Part shown: piece after piece, positions 8,523-19,828 of the stretch
Numbering within the stretch: position 1 is the stretch's first letter
Layout: every line of letters starts with the position of its first letter
Assembly (NCBI RefSeq): GCF_003352915.1
Contig: NZ_CP022314.1
Span: forward strand, 3,955,218-4,019,217
Direction: 5' to 3'
Source: Arthrobacter sp. PM3
Lineage (GTDB): Bacteria; Actinomycetota; Actinomycetes; Actinomycetales; Micrococcaceae
Length of the DNA: 64,000 nucleotides
Made by a program: the position numbers and the translations under genes
The notes under the pieces: generated by a model
Database searches by the model: none
Told to the model about the DNA's origin: nothing
The model's input: the letters and a program-made list of their open reading frames with translations, nothing else

Positions 8523-9635
8523 CTAGGCGAGGCGGGTGAGCCAGCCGTGGGTGTCCTCCACGGTACCGGTCTGGATGCCGAGCAGCTGGGCGCGGATGGC
8601 CATGGTGGTCTCGCCCGCCGTGGCGTCCTCGGAGCCGATGAACTCGGAGGCGTCCTTGAGCACGCCGATGGGGGTGATGACGGCGGCGGTGCCGCAGGCG
8701 AAGACCTCGGCAATTTCACCGGAGGCAACTCCGTCGCGCCACTCATCCAGGGTGATCTTGCGCTCGGTGACCTCGCGGCCCATGTCCTTGGCCACCTGGA
8801 TCACGGAGGAGCGCGTCACGCCCTCGAGGATGGTGCCGCTGAGGGCGGGGGTGACGAGCGAGCCGTCCTTCATCACGAAGAAGACGTTCATGCCGCCGAG
8901 TTCCTCGACCGCGTTGTCGTTGAACTGGTCCAGGAAGAGGACCTGCTTGCAGCCGTGTGCCTCGGCTTCCTGCTGGGCGATCAGCGAGGCCGCGTAGTTG
9001 CCGCCGCACTTGGCGGCGCCGGTGCCGCCGCGCCCGGCTCGGGCGTATTCGCGGGAAATCCAGATCGAAACGGGCTTGAGCTCGCCGCCGAAGTAGTTGC
9101 CGGCCGGGGACGCGATGACGCGGAAGGAGACCTCGCGTGCCGCCCGCACGCCCAGGAAGGCCTCGGTGGCGATCATGAAGGGGCGCAGGTACAGGGCCTC
9201 GCCATCACCGGAGGGCACCCATTCCTTGTCCGCGGCCACGAGTTCGCGGATGGCACCCAGGAAGTATTCTTCCGGCAGTTCCGGCAGGGCCAGGCGCCGG
9301 GCCGACTTGTTCAGCCGGGCGGCGTTGGCCTCGGGGCGGAAGGTCCAGATCGAGCCGTCGGCGTGGCGGTAGGCCTTCAGGCCCTCGAAAATTTCCTGGC
9401 CGTAGTGCAGCACCGCGGCGGAGGGGTCCAGGGCGATCGGACCGTAGGGCTCAACCCGGGCATCATGCCAGCCGCCGTTGCCCTCGGCATCGACGCTGTA
9501 GTCGACAACTGCGGTGTGGTCGGTGAAATAGTCGCCGAATCCCGGGTTTGCCAGGATGGCTGCACGCTCTTCAGCAGACTTCGGGGTCTCCGAGAGGTGC
9601 TGGGTGAATTCGACGCCGTGGGCAGTCTGAGTCAT
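8523..9635 (-). CDS. ilvE: Branched-chain amino acid aminotransferase
   Basis: A 370-residue fold-type IV PLP enzyme catalysing the last transamination to Leu, Ile and Val. Visible hallmarks are [14 protein letters not shown] (77-90), the PLP lysine at about 209 in [10 protein letters not shown], and the C-terminal [15 protein letters not shown] that lines the cofactor phosphate. Length is typical of the actinobacterial and mitochondrial type. The ATG at 9635 follows GTGGAGGAACC, a clear ribosome-binding site. It is monocistronic with a hairpin terminator, but belongs functionally to the leuB/ilv genes nearby. Confidence 0.95.
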   Translation of the reverse strand: MTQTAHGVEFTQHLSETPKSAEERAAILANPGFGDYFTDHTAVVDYSVDAEGNGGWHDARVEPYGPIALDPSAAVLHYGQEIFEGLKAYRHADGSIWTFRPEANAARLNKSARRLALPELPEEYFLGAIRELVAADKEWVPSGDGEALYLRPFMIATEAFLGVRAAREVSFRVIASPAGNYFGGELKPVSIWISREYARAGRGGTGAAKCGGNYAASLIAQQEAEAHGCKQVLFLDQFNDNAVEELGGMNVFFVMKDGSLVTPALSGTILEGVTRSSVIQVAKDMGREVTERKITLDEWRDGVASGEIAEVFACGTAAVITPIGVLKDASEFIGSEDATAGETTMAIRAQLLGIQTGTVEDTHGWLTRLA

Positions 9636-9775
9636 GGTTCCTCCACGATCGGCTGCCTGGCGTGGGAACGTGGTTCACCCTCGGACCACGGCAGCATATT
9701 GGTGATTCGAAACAAGCTTACGCCCGTTGGCGGCGGCGGATTGGCGGTTTTGCCGTACCGGGACGGCTGCCGGTG

Positions 9776-10828
9776 CTACAGCGCCGCCGCGATGGCGTCG
9801 CCCACCTCGCTGGTGGTGCGGACCGCGCCGTCGCGGGCTTCGACGTCGGCCGTAACGGCAGCCTCGATCTTCCGGGCGGCGCCGCCGAAGCCGAGGTGGT
9901 CCAGCAGGAGCGCGGCGGAGAGGATCGCGGCGGTGGGGTCGGCTTTCTGCTGGCCGGCGATGTCCGGGGCGGACCCGTGGACGGGCTCGAACATGGACGG
10001 CGCGGTGCGTTCCATGTTGATGTTGCCGGACGCGGCCAGGCCGATCCCGCCGGTCACTGCGGCTGCGAGGTCGGTGATGATGTCGCCGAACAGGTTGTCG
10101 GTGACGATCACGTCAAACCGGGACGGGTCGGTGACCATGAAGATCGTGGCCGCGTCGACGTGGAGGTAGTCATGGGTGACCTCGGGGAATTCCTGGGCGA
10201 CGGCCTCCACGGTGCGCTTCCAGAGCTGGCCGGCGAAGACCAGGACGTTGTGCTTGTGCACGAGGGTGAGCTTCTTGCGGGGACGGTCGTTGGCCCGCCG
10301 GAACGCATCGCGCACCACGCGTTCCACGCCGTGGGCGGTGTTCAGGGAGACCTCGGTGGCGACCTCGTGCGGGGTGCCGGCACGCAGCGTGCCGCCGTTG
10401 CCGACGTACGGGCCTTCGGTGCCTTCACGGACCACGATGAAATCGATCTCGCCGGGATTGGCCAGCGGGCTGCCGACGGTGCCATAGAGGCGGGAGGGCC
10501 GCAGGTTGACGAAGTGGTCCAGGCTGAAGCGCAGCTTCAGGAGGAGCTCGCGCTCGATGATGCCGGAGGGAATCCGGGTGTCGCCGGGGGCGGCCCCGAC
10601 TGCCCCGAACAGGATGGCGTCGCGCTTCTTCAGGTCGGCGAGGGTTGCCTCGGGCAGGGTCTCCCCCGTCTCGAGCCAGTGCTCGGCCCCCAGCTTGTAG
10701 TGGGTCTGCTGGAGCACGATCCCCTCGGCGGCCGCGGCCTTCTCGAGGACCTTCAGGGCCTCGGCGGTAACTTCCGGGCCGATGCCGTCGCCCGGGATGA
10801 CTGCCAGATCAATCGTGGATGCGCTCAT
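9776..10828 (-). CDS. leuB: 3-isopropylmalate dehydrogenase
   Basis: A 350-residue beta-decarboxylating dehydrogenase of leucine biosynthesis, oxidising 3-isopropylmalate to 2-oxoisocaproate with NAD. The N-terminus [13 protein letters not shown], the substrate-binding arginine region [21 protein letters not shown], the metal-ligand block [15 protein letters not shown], and the NAD site [16 protein letters not shown] are all present. The ATG at 10828 lies 7 nt from the end of a TACGCT -10 box, so the mRNA is probably leaderless. A motif shared with ilvB and ilvD lies just upstream, suggesting common control. Confidence 0.95.
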   Translation of the reverse strand: MSASTIDLAVIPGDGIGPEVTAEALKVLEKAAAAEGIVLQQTHYKLGAEHWLETGETLPEATLADLKKRDAILFGAVGAAPGDTRIPSGIIERELLLKLRFSLDHFVNLRPSRLYGTVGSPLANPGEIDFIVVREGTEGPYVGNGGTLRAGTPHEVATEVSLNTAHGVERVVRDAFRRANDRPRKKLTLVHKHNVLVFAGQLWKRTVEAVAQEFPEVTHDYLHVDAATIFMVTDPSRFDVIVTDNLFGDIITDLAAAVTGGIGLAASGNINMERTAPSMFEPVHGSAPDIAGQQKADPTAAILSAALLLDHLGFGGAARKIEAAVTADVEARDGAVRTTSEVGDAIAAAL

Positions 10829-10834
10829 ATTGCC

Positions 10835-10865
10835 AGCGTAGCCAAGGGATCCACATTCTGGTCAA
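10835..10865 (-). promoter_or_regulatory. Candidate leuB promoter
   Basis: Minus-strand -35 TTGACC (10865-10860), a 19-bp spacer and -10 TACGCT (10840-10835). Transcription would begin at or next to the ATG. The long spacer suggests a weak or activator-aided promoter. Confidence 0.5.
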
Positions 10866-10868
10866 GTC

Positions 10869-10884
10869 GTCTCACTATTCAAAC
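10869..10884 (-). promoter_or_regulatory. Shared ilv/leu operator candidate
   Basis: GTCTCACTATTCAAAC (plus strand) abuts the leuB -35 box. It shares its first 11 bases with the site before the ilvB leader at 21996-22011. In actinobacteria leu genes are controlled by IclR-type NdgR/LtbR, so this is a candidate site for that regulator (inference). Confidence 0.45.
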
Positions 10885-10892
10885 ACCAGCGT

Positions 10893-10948
10893 CCCTCCCT
10901 CACGTCCTGCAGGCAATACCATCACCCTCCCTCACGTCCTGCAGGCAA
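10893..10948 (-). repeat. Two direct copies of a 24-bp repeat, inverted relative to the 32-bp array
   Basis: Identical 24-bp copies at 10893-10916 and 10925-10948 start exactly 32 bp apart. Read on the minus strand they contain GCAGGAnnTGAGGGAG, the core of the tandem array at 10985-11123, so they are oppositely oriented members of the same repeat family. Confidence 0.75.
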
Positions 10949-10955
10949 AAGCAGA

Positions 10956-10992
10956 ACGCTCCCGCACCCCGGCGCGGGGGGTGCGGGAGCGT
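10956..10992 (-). terminator. GC-rich hairpin between metG and leuB
   Basis: A 15-bp perfect stem (10956-10970 with 10978-10992, 7-nt loop) sits at the junction of the two repeat orientations. It is downstream of metG and could end its transcript; there is no T-run. It overlaps the first copy of the 32-bp tandem array. Confidence 0.55.
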
Positions 10993-11123
10993 CGGGCGGA
11001 CCGCCGCAGGATCTGCGGGAGCGTCGGGCGGACCGCCGCAGGATCTGCGGGAGCGTCGGGCGGACCGCCGCAGGATCTGAGGGAGCGTCGGGCGGACCGC
11101 CGCAGGATCTGAGGGAGCGTCGG
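10985..11123. repeat. Tandem array of a 32-bp repeat, four full copies plus a partial
   Basis: Units begin at 10985, 11017, 11049 and 11081, with an 11-bp partial at 11113. Copies are identical apart from one C/A difference in the last base. Each unit contains GCAGGATCTG[C/A]GGGAGCG. Each unit also contains a short palindrome (GGCGGACCGCC), so the RNA would form a string of small hairpins. It lies just after the metG stop codon. There are no spacers, so it is not a CRISPR array. Confidence 0.9.
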
Positions 11124-11130
11124 TTTGGGC

Positions 11131-12690
11131 TCAGGCCTCGGCGGGCTCCTCGTACTTGGGGAACACCGGGGCCGGGGCCGGGAGGCTCGTGCCGGCGGCA
11201 ATCGGCGTGCCGATCGCGGTGAACTGGCGGGCGTCGCCCTCGGGCTGGCCGAGCGTGTCCAGGAGCGCCGCCGTCGACGTCGGCATGACCGGCTGGGCCA
11301 GGATCGCCACGATCCGCAGCACTTCCAGGGTCACGTACAGCACCGTGTGCATGCGCTCGACGTCGGTCTTCCGCAGCACCCAGGGGGCCTGCTCGGCGAA
11401 GTAGGCGTTGGTGTCGCCCAGGACGGTCCAGATGGCCTCCAGCGCCCGGCTGAATTCCTGCTTCTCGAACGCGGCCCGCACGGTCTCCAGCAGCGCGTCG
11501 GCCTGGCCGAGGAGTGCGGTGTCCGCGGCGGTGAACTCACCCGGCGCCGGGACGCGGCCCTCGCAGTTCTTCGCCACCATGGACAGCGACCGCTGTGCCA
11601 GGTTGCCGAAGTTGTTGGCCAGGTCCGAGTTCGCCCGCCCCACGATGGCCTCGTGGTTGTAGTTGCCGTCCGCGCCGAACGGGACCTCGCGCAGGAAGAA
11701 GTACCGCACCTGGTCCAGGCCGTATTGGGCGACGAAGTCGGCCGGCGCCACCACGTTGCCCAGGGACTTGGACATCTTGACCCCGTTGTTGTGCAGGAAG
11801 CCGTGGATCATGATCCGCTTGGGCAGTTCGAGCCCGGCGCTCATGAGGAACGCCGGCCAGTAGATGGCGTGGAACCGGGAAATGTCTTTGCCGATCACGT
11901 GGACATCGGCCGGCCAGTACTTCTTGAAGGACTCCGCCTCCAGGTCGGGGTAGCCGACGCCGGTGAGGTAGTTGGTGAGCGCGTCGACCCAGACATACAT
12001 GACGTGGCCGTCGCTGCCCGGCACCGGGACGCCCCAGTCGAACGTGGTGCGGCTGATGGACAGGTCCTCCAGGCCGCGCTTGACGAAGCTGATGACCTCG
12101 TTGAACCGGGACTGGGGTGCCCCGAACTCCGGGTGCGCCTCGTAGAGGGCCAGCAGCCTGTCCTGGTAGGCCGAGAGCCGGAAGAAGTAGCTCTCCTCGG
12201 CCGTCCATGTGACTTCGGTGTCCGTCTCGCGCGAGTAGCGCAGGCCGTCGTCCTTGACCACGGTGTCGTCTTCGCCGTAGTAGGCCTCATCGCGGACGGA
12301 GTACCAGCCCTCGTACTTGGACAGGTAGATGTCCCCGTTCGCTTCCATCTTTTTCCAGATGGCCTGCGAGGCGGCGTAGTGGTCGGCGTCCGTGGTGCGG
12401 ATGAAGCGGTCATAGGAGATCCCCAGGGCCGCGTGCGCGGCCTTGTAGATCTCCGCGTTCCGGTCCACCAGTTCCTTAGGCGTGATGCCTTCCTTCTCGG
12501 CGGCCTGGGCGATCTTCATGCCGTGCTCGTCCGTTCCGGTGAGGAAGAAGACGTCGTACCCGTCCAGGCGCTTGAACCGTGCCATCGCGTCGGTAGCGAT
12601 GTACTCGTAGGCGTGGCCGATGTGCGGCACGCCGTTGGGGTACGTGATGGCGGTGGTGATGTAGAACGGGGTTTTGTCAGTTGAAGTCAC
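11131..12690 (-). CDS. metG: Methionyl-tRNA synthetase
   Basis: A 519-residue class I synthetase. The HIGH motif appears as PHIGHAYEY near residue 21, followed by [12 protein letters not shown], and [10 protein letters not shown] is the second signature, with an anticodon-binding helical C-terminus. There is no four-cysteine zinc knuckle in the connective domain and no C-terminal EMAP-like dimer domain, so this is the short form usual in actinobacteria. The ATG at 12690 follows a modest purine run. The ABC transporter genes lie just upstream on the same strand, and the 32-bp repeat array follows the stop codon. Confidence 0.94.
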   Translation of the reverse strand: MTSTDKTPFYITTAITYPNGVPHIGHAYEYIATDAMARFKRLDGYDVFFLTGTDEHGMKIAQAAEKEGITPKELVDRNAEIYKAAHAALGISYDRFIRTTDADHYAASQAIWKKMEANGDIYLSKYEGWYSVRDEAYYGEDDTVVKDDGLRYSRETDTEVTWTAEESYFFRLSAYQDRLLALYEAHPEFGAPQSRFNEVISFVKRGLEDLSISRTTFDWGVPVPGSDGHVMYVWVDALTNYLTGVGYPDLEAESFKKYWPADVHVIGKDISRFHAIYWPAFLMSAGLELPKRIMIHGFLHNNGVKMSKSLGNVVAPADFVAQYGLDQVRYFFLREVPFGADGNYNHEAIVGRANSDLANNFGNLAQRSLSMVAKNCEGRVPAPGEFTAADTALLGQADALLETVRAAFEKQEFSRALEAIWTVLGDTNAYFAEQAPWVLRKTDVERMHTVLYVTLEVLRIVAILAQPVMPTSTAALLDTLGQPEGDARQFTAIGTPIAAGTSLPAPAPVFPKYEEPAEA

Positions 12691-12699
12691 GGGTTAAAT

Positions 12700-13467
12700 C
12701 TAGATCAGTTCGGTCAGGGTATCGCTCTGGCGGACCAGTTCGTGGTCATGTGAAGCCACGAGCACGGCAATGCCGTCCGAGGTGGTGTCCTTGAGGATGC
12801 TGATGATGCGGTTGGCCGCGGCCCGGTCGAGGCTGGCGGTCGGCTCGTCGACCACCAGGACGCGGGTGCCGAGGATCAGCGCCCGGGCGATCGCGACGCG
12901 CTGCCGCTCACCGCCGGAGAGCTGGGCCGGGCGGTGGCGCATGCGCCGGCCCAGGCCGACGAGGTCCAGGAGGTCCTTGGCCATGTCGCGGCGCATCTCG
13001 ACCTCGCCGTCGGGCACGGCCGGAAGCAGGACGTTCTCAAGCGCGCTCATGCCGTCGATCAGGGCGCCGCCCTGGTCGACGTAGCCGATCAGGGCCCGGC
13101 GGCGGTCGGCGATCTCGTCGTCGCCCATGGTCTCCAGCGAGTCGCCTTCCCAGAACACCCGCCCCGACGTCGGCAGGGTCAGGCCCGCGCCGACGGTCAG
13201 GATGCTGGTCTTGCCGGAGCCGGAGCGGCCGGCGACGCAGTGCATTTCACCGGCGTGCAGCGTCATGTTGAAGTCGTCCACGACGTTGACGGGTTCGGCA
13301 CCGCCCTTGCCGCCGCCGTAGTGGATGGTGATGTTGCTCAGTTCCAGCGGGGTGGCATGGTCCGTGGCCTTCACGATCGTGTTGGCGCGGGTCTTGTGCG
13401 CACCGCGACGGGTGCTGGCGGTCATCCGGTCGTGTGCCTCCCGGTCAAGGTTCAGCTCGTTAGTCAT
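12700..13467 (-). CDS. ABC transporter ATP-binding protein, MacB/LolD type
   Basis: A 255-residue nucleotide-binding subunit. Walker A GRSGSGKT (80-87), the signature LSGGERQRVA, Walker B VLVVDEPTASLD and the switch His in VLVASHDHELV are all present. An unusual polar extension of about 35 residues precedes the domain. The start at ATG 13467 overlaps the permease stop codon as ATGA, which indicates translational coupling. With the FtsX-like permease it forms a type VII (mechanotransmission) ABC system in the cytoplasmic membrane. Such systems power lipoprotein, peptide or antibiotic handling rather than classical uptake. Confidence 0.88.
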   Translation of the reverse strand: MTNELNLDREAHDRMTASTRRGAHKTRANTIVKATDHATPLELSNITIHYGGGKGGAEPVNVVDDFNMTLHAGEMHCVAGRSGSGKTSILTVGAGLTLPTSGRVFWEGDSLETMGDDEIADRRRALIGYVDQGGALIDGMSALENVLLPAVPDGEVEMRRDMAKDLLDLVGLGRRMRHRPAQLSGGERQRVAIARALILGTRVLVVDEPTASLDRAAANRIISILKDTTSDGIAVLVASHDHELVRQSDTLTELI

Positions 13468-16250
13468 TGGACCACTTTCGTTGCAATCGGAATCCAGCAA
13501 AGTACAGCCACAAGACCGGCAAGAGCGGCCCAGAGCGCGGCATAGGGGGCCAGGAGCAGGCCGATGCCGAGGGCTCCCACGATGCCAAGCGGCAACGCGA
13601 CGGTTCCCACCATGGCGTTTTCGAAGAATCGGACCTGCCCCAGCATGTCGGGGTTCCAGCCCATGGCCCGCAGCGTGCCGAGGTACTGGCGCTTGGCCTG
13701 CAGCTCGAAGCGGCCGGTCACCATGGTCAGGACCAGGCCTACGGCCACGCCGGACAAGGCCAGGATGAGGCTCGGGAGCGCGATGCTGGCCGCGGCCAGC
13801 CCGCTGAGCGCGCTGGCGCCGGCGGCCCGGGGAATGTCGATCAGCAGCGCAACCAGCCCGCCGACGGCCGCGGCGAAGACGCCGACGGCGACGGCCAGCG
13901 AGATGGTGTTGAACTTGTTCGCGCTCAGCTGGCGGTTGGCGAAGGTCAGCGGGGAGTCGACCGCGATGAGCCGCTCATCGTGCTGCGGTTCCTGGTCCAC
14001 GACCTCCCGGTGGCGCAGCTGCTGCGCGGCGAAGAACGCGGCGCCCGCGTAGAGCACCAGGACCGAGGCCGAGACGATAGCGGTGGCGGCGCTCCAGCTG
14101 ATCAGGCTCAGGGCGATTCCGGCGACGGCCAGCAACGCTGCGCCGACCCCGAACTCGGCCAGCACCCAGGACCGGATCCTGCGCTGGGTCCAGCCCATGG
14201 CCCGCAGTGTCCCGGCTTCGCTGCGCCGCTTGCGGACGTAGCTGACGGTGGAGGCGCCCGTGAGCAGGGCGGCGCCGCAGAGGGTCAGGAACAGCAGGGT
14301 CAGGTTCGTGGCGGTCAGGGACCCGGACACGGCGTCCGCGGCGTCCTGCCGGACCCACGACTGCTGCACGGTGCCCAGCGGAGACTCCTTGCCGGCGTCG
14401 TCCTTGGAGTAGCCGGGCACGGCGATGTTGGCGTCCTCGCGGGCGGAACCGGCCACCACGGTGGCCTGCAGTCCCATGTCGCGGATCTGGTTCGCGAGCT
14501 GCTCGACCTCGGGCTGGGCCTGCTTCCAGCTGCCCGGGACCTTGGCCCGGACCCGGACGGCGTCAATGACGTTGGCGTTCGAATCGTAGCCGCGGGCGGC
14601 GGCGAGGCCGTAGAAGTCGGTGATGGCGCCGGCGGACTGGCTCACCAGGCCCGTGGCGCTCAGCGAGGGCTTGAGCTCGGTGTTGGCGTCCTTGCCGTCC
14701 GCGTCCTTGGTCAGGGTGAACGGCGCGGGATCGTAGCCGCCCAGGGGCAGCCGGTTGACGTCGCCGGCAGCCTCCTTGACCGCTGCGGGGTCGAACGTGC
14801 CGTAGACCATCGCCAGCGGGGTGGCGAGCTTCTTGCCGGTCTCGAGGTTGTCGCGGTACGAGCGCTCGTCCACCGGGTCGCGCTGGGTCTGGTCGACGGC
14901 GGCACCGTTGGCGGCCTTGTCCGGCAGCCGGTTCACGGTGACCCAGTCCCCGGGCGTGGCGCTCTTGTCCACGGCGCCGTTGGCGGCGGTGGCGCCGTCC
15001 GTGTACTTCGGGGCGGCGGCGAAGTTGGTGGTCCAGGTGGCCGGGTCGTAGAGGCCCTGGCTGAAGGCACCGGTGTCGCCCATGAGCTTCGACAGGTCCT
15101 GGGACCCCGGCCAGGCGAGGGCGAACGGTGACTTGGAAACGAACGGCAGGTAGTCCTTGTCCAGCGAGCGGGTCACGGTGCCCACGTCCTTGGTGACGTT
15201 GCCGGAGTCGTCGATTTCCTCGATCTTGACGGAGTACTTCAGGTCCAGGGCGGTGCCCGAGCGGACGATCAGCGGGATGGCCTGGGAGTCGGCGGTCAGC
15301 TGGCCGTCGCGCTTGGCCTGCTGGTACTGGGTCATCAGCGGTGCCCAGTACTTGAGCTTGACGCCGAGGAAGTCCGGGCCTTCCTTGAGTTCGTCCATGC
15401 TGATGCCGTTAGTGAAGAGGCTTTCGAAGTGCCGGCCGATCGCGCCGGCGTTGCGGGCGTCGGCGGGCGGCGCCTTCTCCAGCGGGGCCAGGAAGTCGCC
15501 GGCAGTGCCCAGCAGCGCGCGTTCGGAGACGGGGTCGACGGCGACGACGGACTCGGTCACCTGCGGCGCCATGGGCAGGGAGACGGAAAGGTTGAAGAGG
15601 TTGTGCTCGGACCCGCCGGCCGGGGTGGGGAACTTGATGCCGGTCTCGCCGGCCGGACCCTGGATGCGGACGTTCTTGCCGCCGGCAACCTGCTCCTCGA
15701 CGAGCTTGGCCTTGCCGAGGGTGCCCTCGGCCGTGGTCTTGAAGAGGGTCTGGTCCGAATGCCCGTCAGAGCTGACGGCACTGGCGGTGAGCCGGTATTT
15801 CTTCGGGGTGTCGCTGAGCACCGACTGCGCGGCCGGCCATTTGCCGGGGTCCGTGGCGGTGGGGTCCCCGGAGGTGCCCGCGAGGGCCGCGTTGAAGCCC
15901 AGGTAGTCGGTGGCGTCCAGCCGCGGTGACTCCAGGTTCTGGGTGACGCGGGAGACCAGGCTGATCGGCGCGGCCACTGAGGTGCCGGAGAGTTTCCGGA
16001 TCGCGTCCAGCTGTTCGAAGCTGATGCCGCCCTGGCCGGTGGCGATGTCCGGCTGCATCAGGCCGCCGTTATCTTTCGCCTTGGCCTGCACCAGGACGTC
16101 ATAGAGCCCCCGGGAGTTCTGGTCCACGGTCCTGGCCAGCGCTGCCTGGGACTGGCCCTGGACGAGGACGGACAGGCACATGGCCACGATCAAAATGGAC
16201 GCGGTCAGCAAAAGCACTCTGCTTCTGATGAACCTCTGGACGGCGTTCAT
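13464..16250 (-). CDS. FtsX-like ABC transporter permease with a large extracytoplasmic domain
   Basis: About 928 residues from ATG 16250, which has CAGGAG a few bases upstream; a GTG at 16286 would add 12 residues. An N-terminal membrane helix (about 9-32) is followed by some 600 residues of extracytoplasmic domain rich in Asp and Lys. Two groups of membrane helices come after it. The first begins after LTATNLTLLFLTL and contains YVRKRRSEAGTLRAMGW; the second contains RQYLGTLRAMGWNPDMLGQ. The duplicated 'LRAMGW' loops are the coupling elements of FtsX permeases. The substrate is unknown. A tandem operator-like repeat lies upstream at 16357-16386, suggesting inducible expression. Confidence 0.85.
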   Translation of the reverse strand: MNAVQRFIRSRVLLLTASILIVAMCLSVLVQGQSQAALARTVDQNSRGLYDVLVQAKAKDNGGLMQPDIATGQGGISFEQLDAIRKLSGTSVAAPISLVSRVTQNLESPRLDATDYLGFNAALAGTSGDPTATDPGKWPAAQSVLSDTPKKYRLTASAVSSDGHSDQTLFKTTAEGTLGKAKLVEEQVAGGKNVRIQGPAGETGIKFPTPAGGSEHNLFNLSVSLPMAPQVTESVVAVDPVSERALLGTAGDFLAPLEKAPPADARNAGAIGRHFESLFTNGISMDELKEGPDFLGVKLKYWAPLMTQYQQAKRDGQLTADSQAIPLIVRSGTALDLKYSVKIEEIDDSGNVTKDVGTVTRSLDKDYLPFVSKSPFALAWPGSQDLSKLMGDTGAFSQGLYDPATWTTNFAAAPKYTDGATAANGAVDKSATPGDWVTVNRLPDKAANGAAVDQTQRDPVDERSYRDNLETGKKLATPLAMVYGTFDPAAVKEAAGDVNRLPLGGYDPAPFTLTKDADGKDANTELKPSLSATGLVSQSAGAITDFYGLAAARGYDSNANVIDAVRVRAKVPGSWKQAQPEVEQLANQIRDMGLQATVVAGSAREDANIAVPGYSKDDAGKESPLGTVQQSWVRQDAADAVSGSLTATNLTLLFLTLCGAALLTGASTVSYVRKRRSEAGTLRAMGWTQRRIRSWVLAEFGVGAALLAVAGIALSLISWSAATAIVSASVLVLYAGAAFFAAQQLRHREVVDQEPQHDERLIAVDSPLTFANRQLSANKFNTISLAVAVGVFAAAVGGLVALLIDIPRAAGASALSGLAAASIALPSLILALSGVAVGLVLTMVTGRFELQAKRQYLGTLRAMGWNPDMLGQVRFFENAMVGTVALPLGIVGALGIGLLLAPYAALWAALAGLVAVLCWIPIATKVVQ

Positions 16251-16356
16251 TGGGCTCCTGAAAGCTGGATTGCGTGCGCACGCCACAGTTCATTTCCTGC
16301 GGAAGTGAAGGCGTCCGTTGCCGGGCGTGCAAAAGTAAAGGCCGGTCTGCCGGCCC

Positions 16357-16386
16357 GTCCCAAAAATCGGTGTCCCGAAAATCGGT
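16357..16386 (-). promoter_or_regulatory. Tandem 15-bp operator-like repeat upstream of the FtsX operon
   Basis: Two adjacent 15-bp units (GTCCC[A/G]AAAATCGGT, plus strand) at 16357-16371 and 16372-16386. The second unit contains the palindrome CCGAAAATCGG. On the minus strand a TACAAT -10 box (16399-16394) lies just upstream, so the repeats would fall at the transcription start and could seat a repressor. Confidence 0.45.
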
Positions 16387-16425
16387 CCTAGCCATTGTAC
16401 GCAGACCGGCCGGCCGCTCGTGGCC

Positions 16426-16452
16426 GCCGGCGGCGGTCACGCCGCCGCCGGC
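16426..16452 (-). terminator. Hairpin terminator after serA
   Basis: An 11-bp GC-only stem (16426-16436 with 16442-16452, 5-nt loop) starts 18 bp past the serA stop codon, with no T-run. Confidence 0.6.
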
Positions 16453-16469
16453 GCCCTGCGGAGGGGTTT

Positions 16470-18065
16470 TTAGTCCTCGAGGTCGACTTCGCGGACCATG
16501 TCAGCGCCGATCCCGGCCTTGATCGCGTCAAGGACCTGCTGGGGAACGGAGCTGTCGATGGTCAGCAAGGCGAGCACCTGGCCGCCCTCGGCCTGGCGGG
16601 CCACCTGCATGCCGCCGATGTTGATGTTGTTCATGCCCAGGATGTGGCCGATCGTGCCGATCACGCCCGGGCGGTCGGCGTAGGCCACCACCACGAGGTG
16701 CTCGCTGATCGGGATCTCCACCTCGTAGCCGTTGACGCCGACGAGCTTCTGGATCTGCTTGGGGCCGGTGAGGGTACCGGCGACGGAGATCTGGCTGCCG
16801 TCGCTGAGGGCGCCGCGCAGGGTCAGGACGTTGCGGTAGGACTCGGTGTCCGGCGTGGTGATGAGCCGGACGTTGATGCCGCGCTGTTCGGCAATGACCG
16901 GGGCGTTGACATAGGAGACCTGCTCGGTGACGACGTCGGCGAAAATTCCCTTGAGGGCCGAGAGTTCCAGGACCTTGACGTCGAGTTCGGAGATCTCGCC
17001 GGCCACCTCGACGTCGAACTGCGTGAGGGAGGCGTGGGTCAGCGCGGTGAAGATGCGGCCGAGCTTCTCGATCAGCGGGATGCCGGGGCGGATGTCCGGG
17101 TGGATGACGCCGCCGGCGACGTTGACGGCGTCGGGCACCAGTTCGCCGGCCAGGGCGAGGCGAACGGACTTGGCCACGGACACGCCGGCCTTCTCCTGGG
17201 CCTCGTCGGTGGAGGCGCCCAGGTGCGGGGTCACCACGACGTTGTCGAGCTTGAAGAACGGCAGGTCGGTGCTGGGCTCTTTGGAGAAGACGTCCACGCC
17301 CGCGCCGGCGATCTCACCGGCTTCCAGGGCGGCGTAGAGGGCTTCTTCGTCCACCAGGCCGCCGCGGGCGACGTTAATGACGTAGGCCGTGCTCTTCATC
17401 TTCTTGAAGGCGTCGGCGCCGAGCATGCCGACGGTTTCCGGCGTCTTGGGCATGTGGATGGTGATGAAGTCGGACTGGGCGAGGAGCTCGTCGAGGGTCA
17501 CGAGCTGGACGCCGAGCTGGGCGGCCCGCGCGGAGGTGATGTAGGGGTCGTACGCCAGGATCTTGGTGTCGAAGCCTTTCAGGCGTGCCGCCACCAGGGC
17601 GCCGATCCGGCCGAGGCCGATGATCCCGATCTTCTTTTCGAAAAGCTCGATGCCGGTGTACTTGGAACGCTTCCACTCCCCGTCCTTGAGGGCGGCACTG
17701 GCCTGCGGGATGTGCCGGGCAAGGCTCAGGATGTGGCCGACGGTCAGTTCCGCGGCGGAGACGATGTTCGAGGTCGGTGCGTTGACCACCATGACACCGG
17801 CCTGCGTGGCCGACTTGATGTCGACATTGTCCAGGCCGACGCCGGCACGGGCGATCACCTTGAGGTTCTTGGCGGCGGCGATGGCCTCGGCGTCCACCTG
17901 GGTGGCGGAGCGGACCAGGATCGCGTCGACGTCGGCGATCGCGGAGAGCAGCTGGGAACGGTCGGCGCCGTCGGTCTGGCGGATTTCAAAGTCCGGGCCG
18001 AGTGCCTCGATCGTGGCGGGCGAAAGTTCCTCAGCGAGGAGTACGACAGGTTTGGTGCTTGTCAC
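16470..18065 (-). CDS. serA: D-3-phosphoglycerate dehydrogenase
   Basis: A 531-residue enzyme for the first step of serine synthesis. The N-terminal catalytic domain and Rossmann fold (GLGRIG at 150-155) carry RAGVGLDNVD and the active-site segment GAGVDVFSKEP. The extra intervening domain and a C-terminal ACT domain (about 455-531, DRPGVIGTIGHILG) make it the long form, feedback-controlled by serine. I chose GTG 18065 because AAAGAGG stands directly upstream and the protein then begins at the conserved domain. It lies downstream of ilvC, separated by a hairpin. Confidence 0.95.
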   Translation of the reverse strand: MTSTKPVVLLAEELSPATIEALGPDFEIRQTDGADRSQLLSAIADVDAILVRSATQVDAEAIAAAKNLKVIARAGVGLDNVDIKSATQAGVMVVNAPTSNIVSAAELTVGHILSLARHIPQASAALKDGEWKRSKYTGIELFEKKIGIIGLGRIGALVAARLKGFDTKILAYDPYITSARAAQLGVQLVTLDELLAQSDFITIHMPKTPETVGMLGADAFKKMKSTAYVINVARGGLVDEEALYAALEAGEIAGAGVDVFSKEPSTDLPFFKLDNVVVTPHLGASTDEAQEKAGVSVAKSVRLALAGELVPDAVNVAGGVIHPDIRPGIPLIEKLGRIFTALTHASLTQFDVEVAGEISELDVKVLELSALKGIFADVVTEQVSYVNAPVIAEQRGINVRLITTPDTESYRNVLTLRGALSDGSQISVAGTLTGPKQIQKLVGVNGYEVEIPISEHLVVVAYADRPGVIGTIGHILGMNNINIGGMQVARQAEGGQVLALLTIDSSVPQQVLDAIKAGIGADMVREVDLED

Positions 18066-18166
18066 CGGTGACCTCTTTAGCTCTCTTGTGTATCTGGTGG
18101 GGATTTTGGTGAAACGGGGACTGCTGGCGCTACGGGCGGTACTAGCGAATCGGGTGGTACAGCACA

Positions 18167-18207
18167 GCAGGGAAGCCGGACCCCAAGATGGTGTCCGGCT
18201 CCCCTGC
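18167..18207 (-). terminator. Hairpin terminator after ilvC
   Basis: A 15-bp stem with one mismatch (18167-18181 with 18193-18207) begins 10 bp after the ilvC stop, followed by an A/T-mixed region without a clean T-run. It would end the ilvBNC transcript before serA. Confidence 0.65.
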
Positions 18208-18217
18208 CGGGCAATGG

Positions 18218-19826
<1,609 letters not shown>

Positions 19827-19828
19827 GT

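Noticed and set aside
10893..11123. A possible CRISPR array
   Set aside because: The 32-bp units are directly adjacent and near-identical with no variable spacers, and part of the set is inverted.
11124..12690. A T-box or other riboswitch upstream of metG or the ABC genes
   Set aside because: The gap before metG is only about 9 bp and no T-box specifier or terminator/antiterminator pair was seen.
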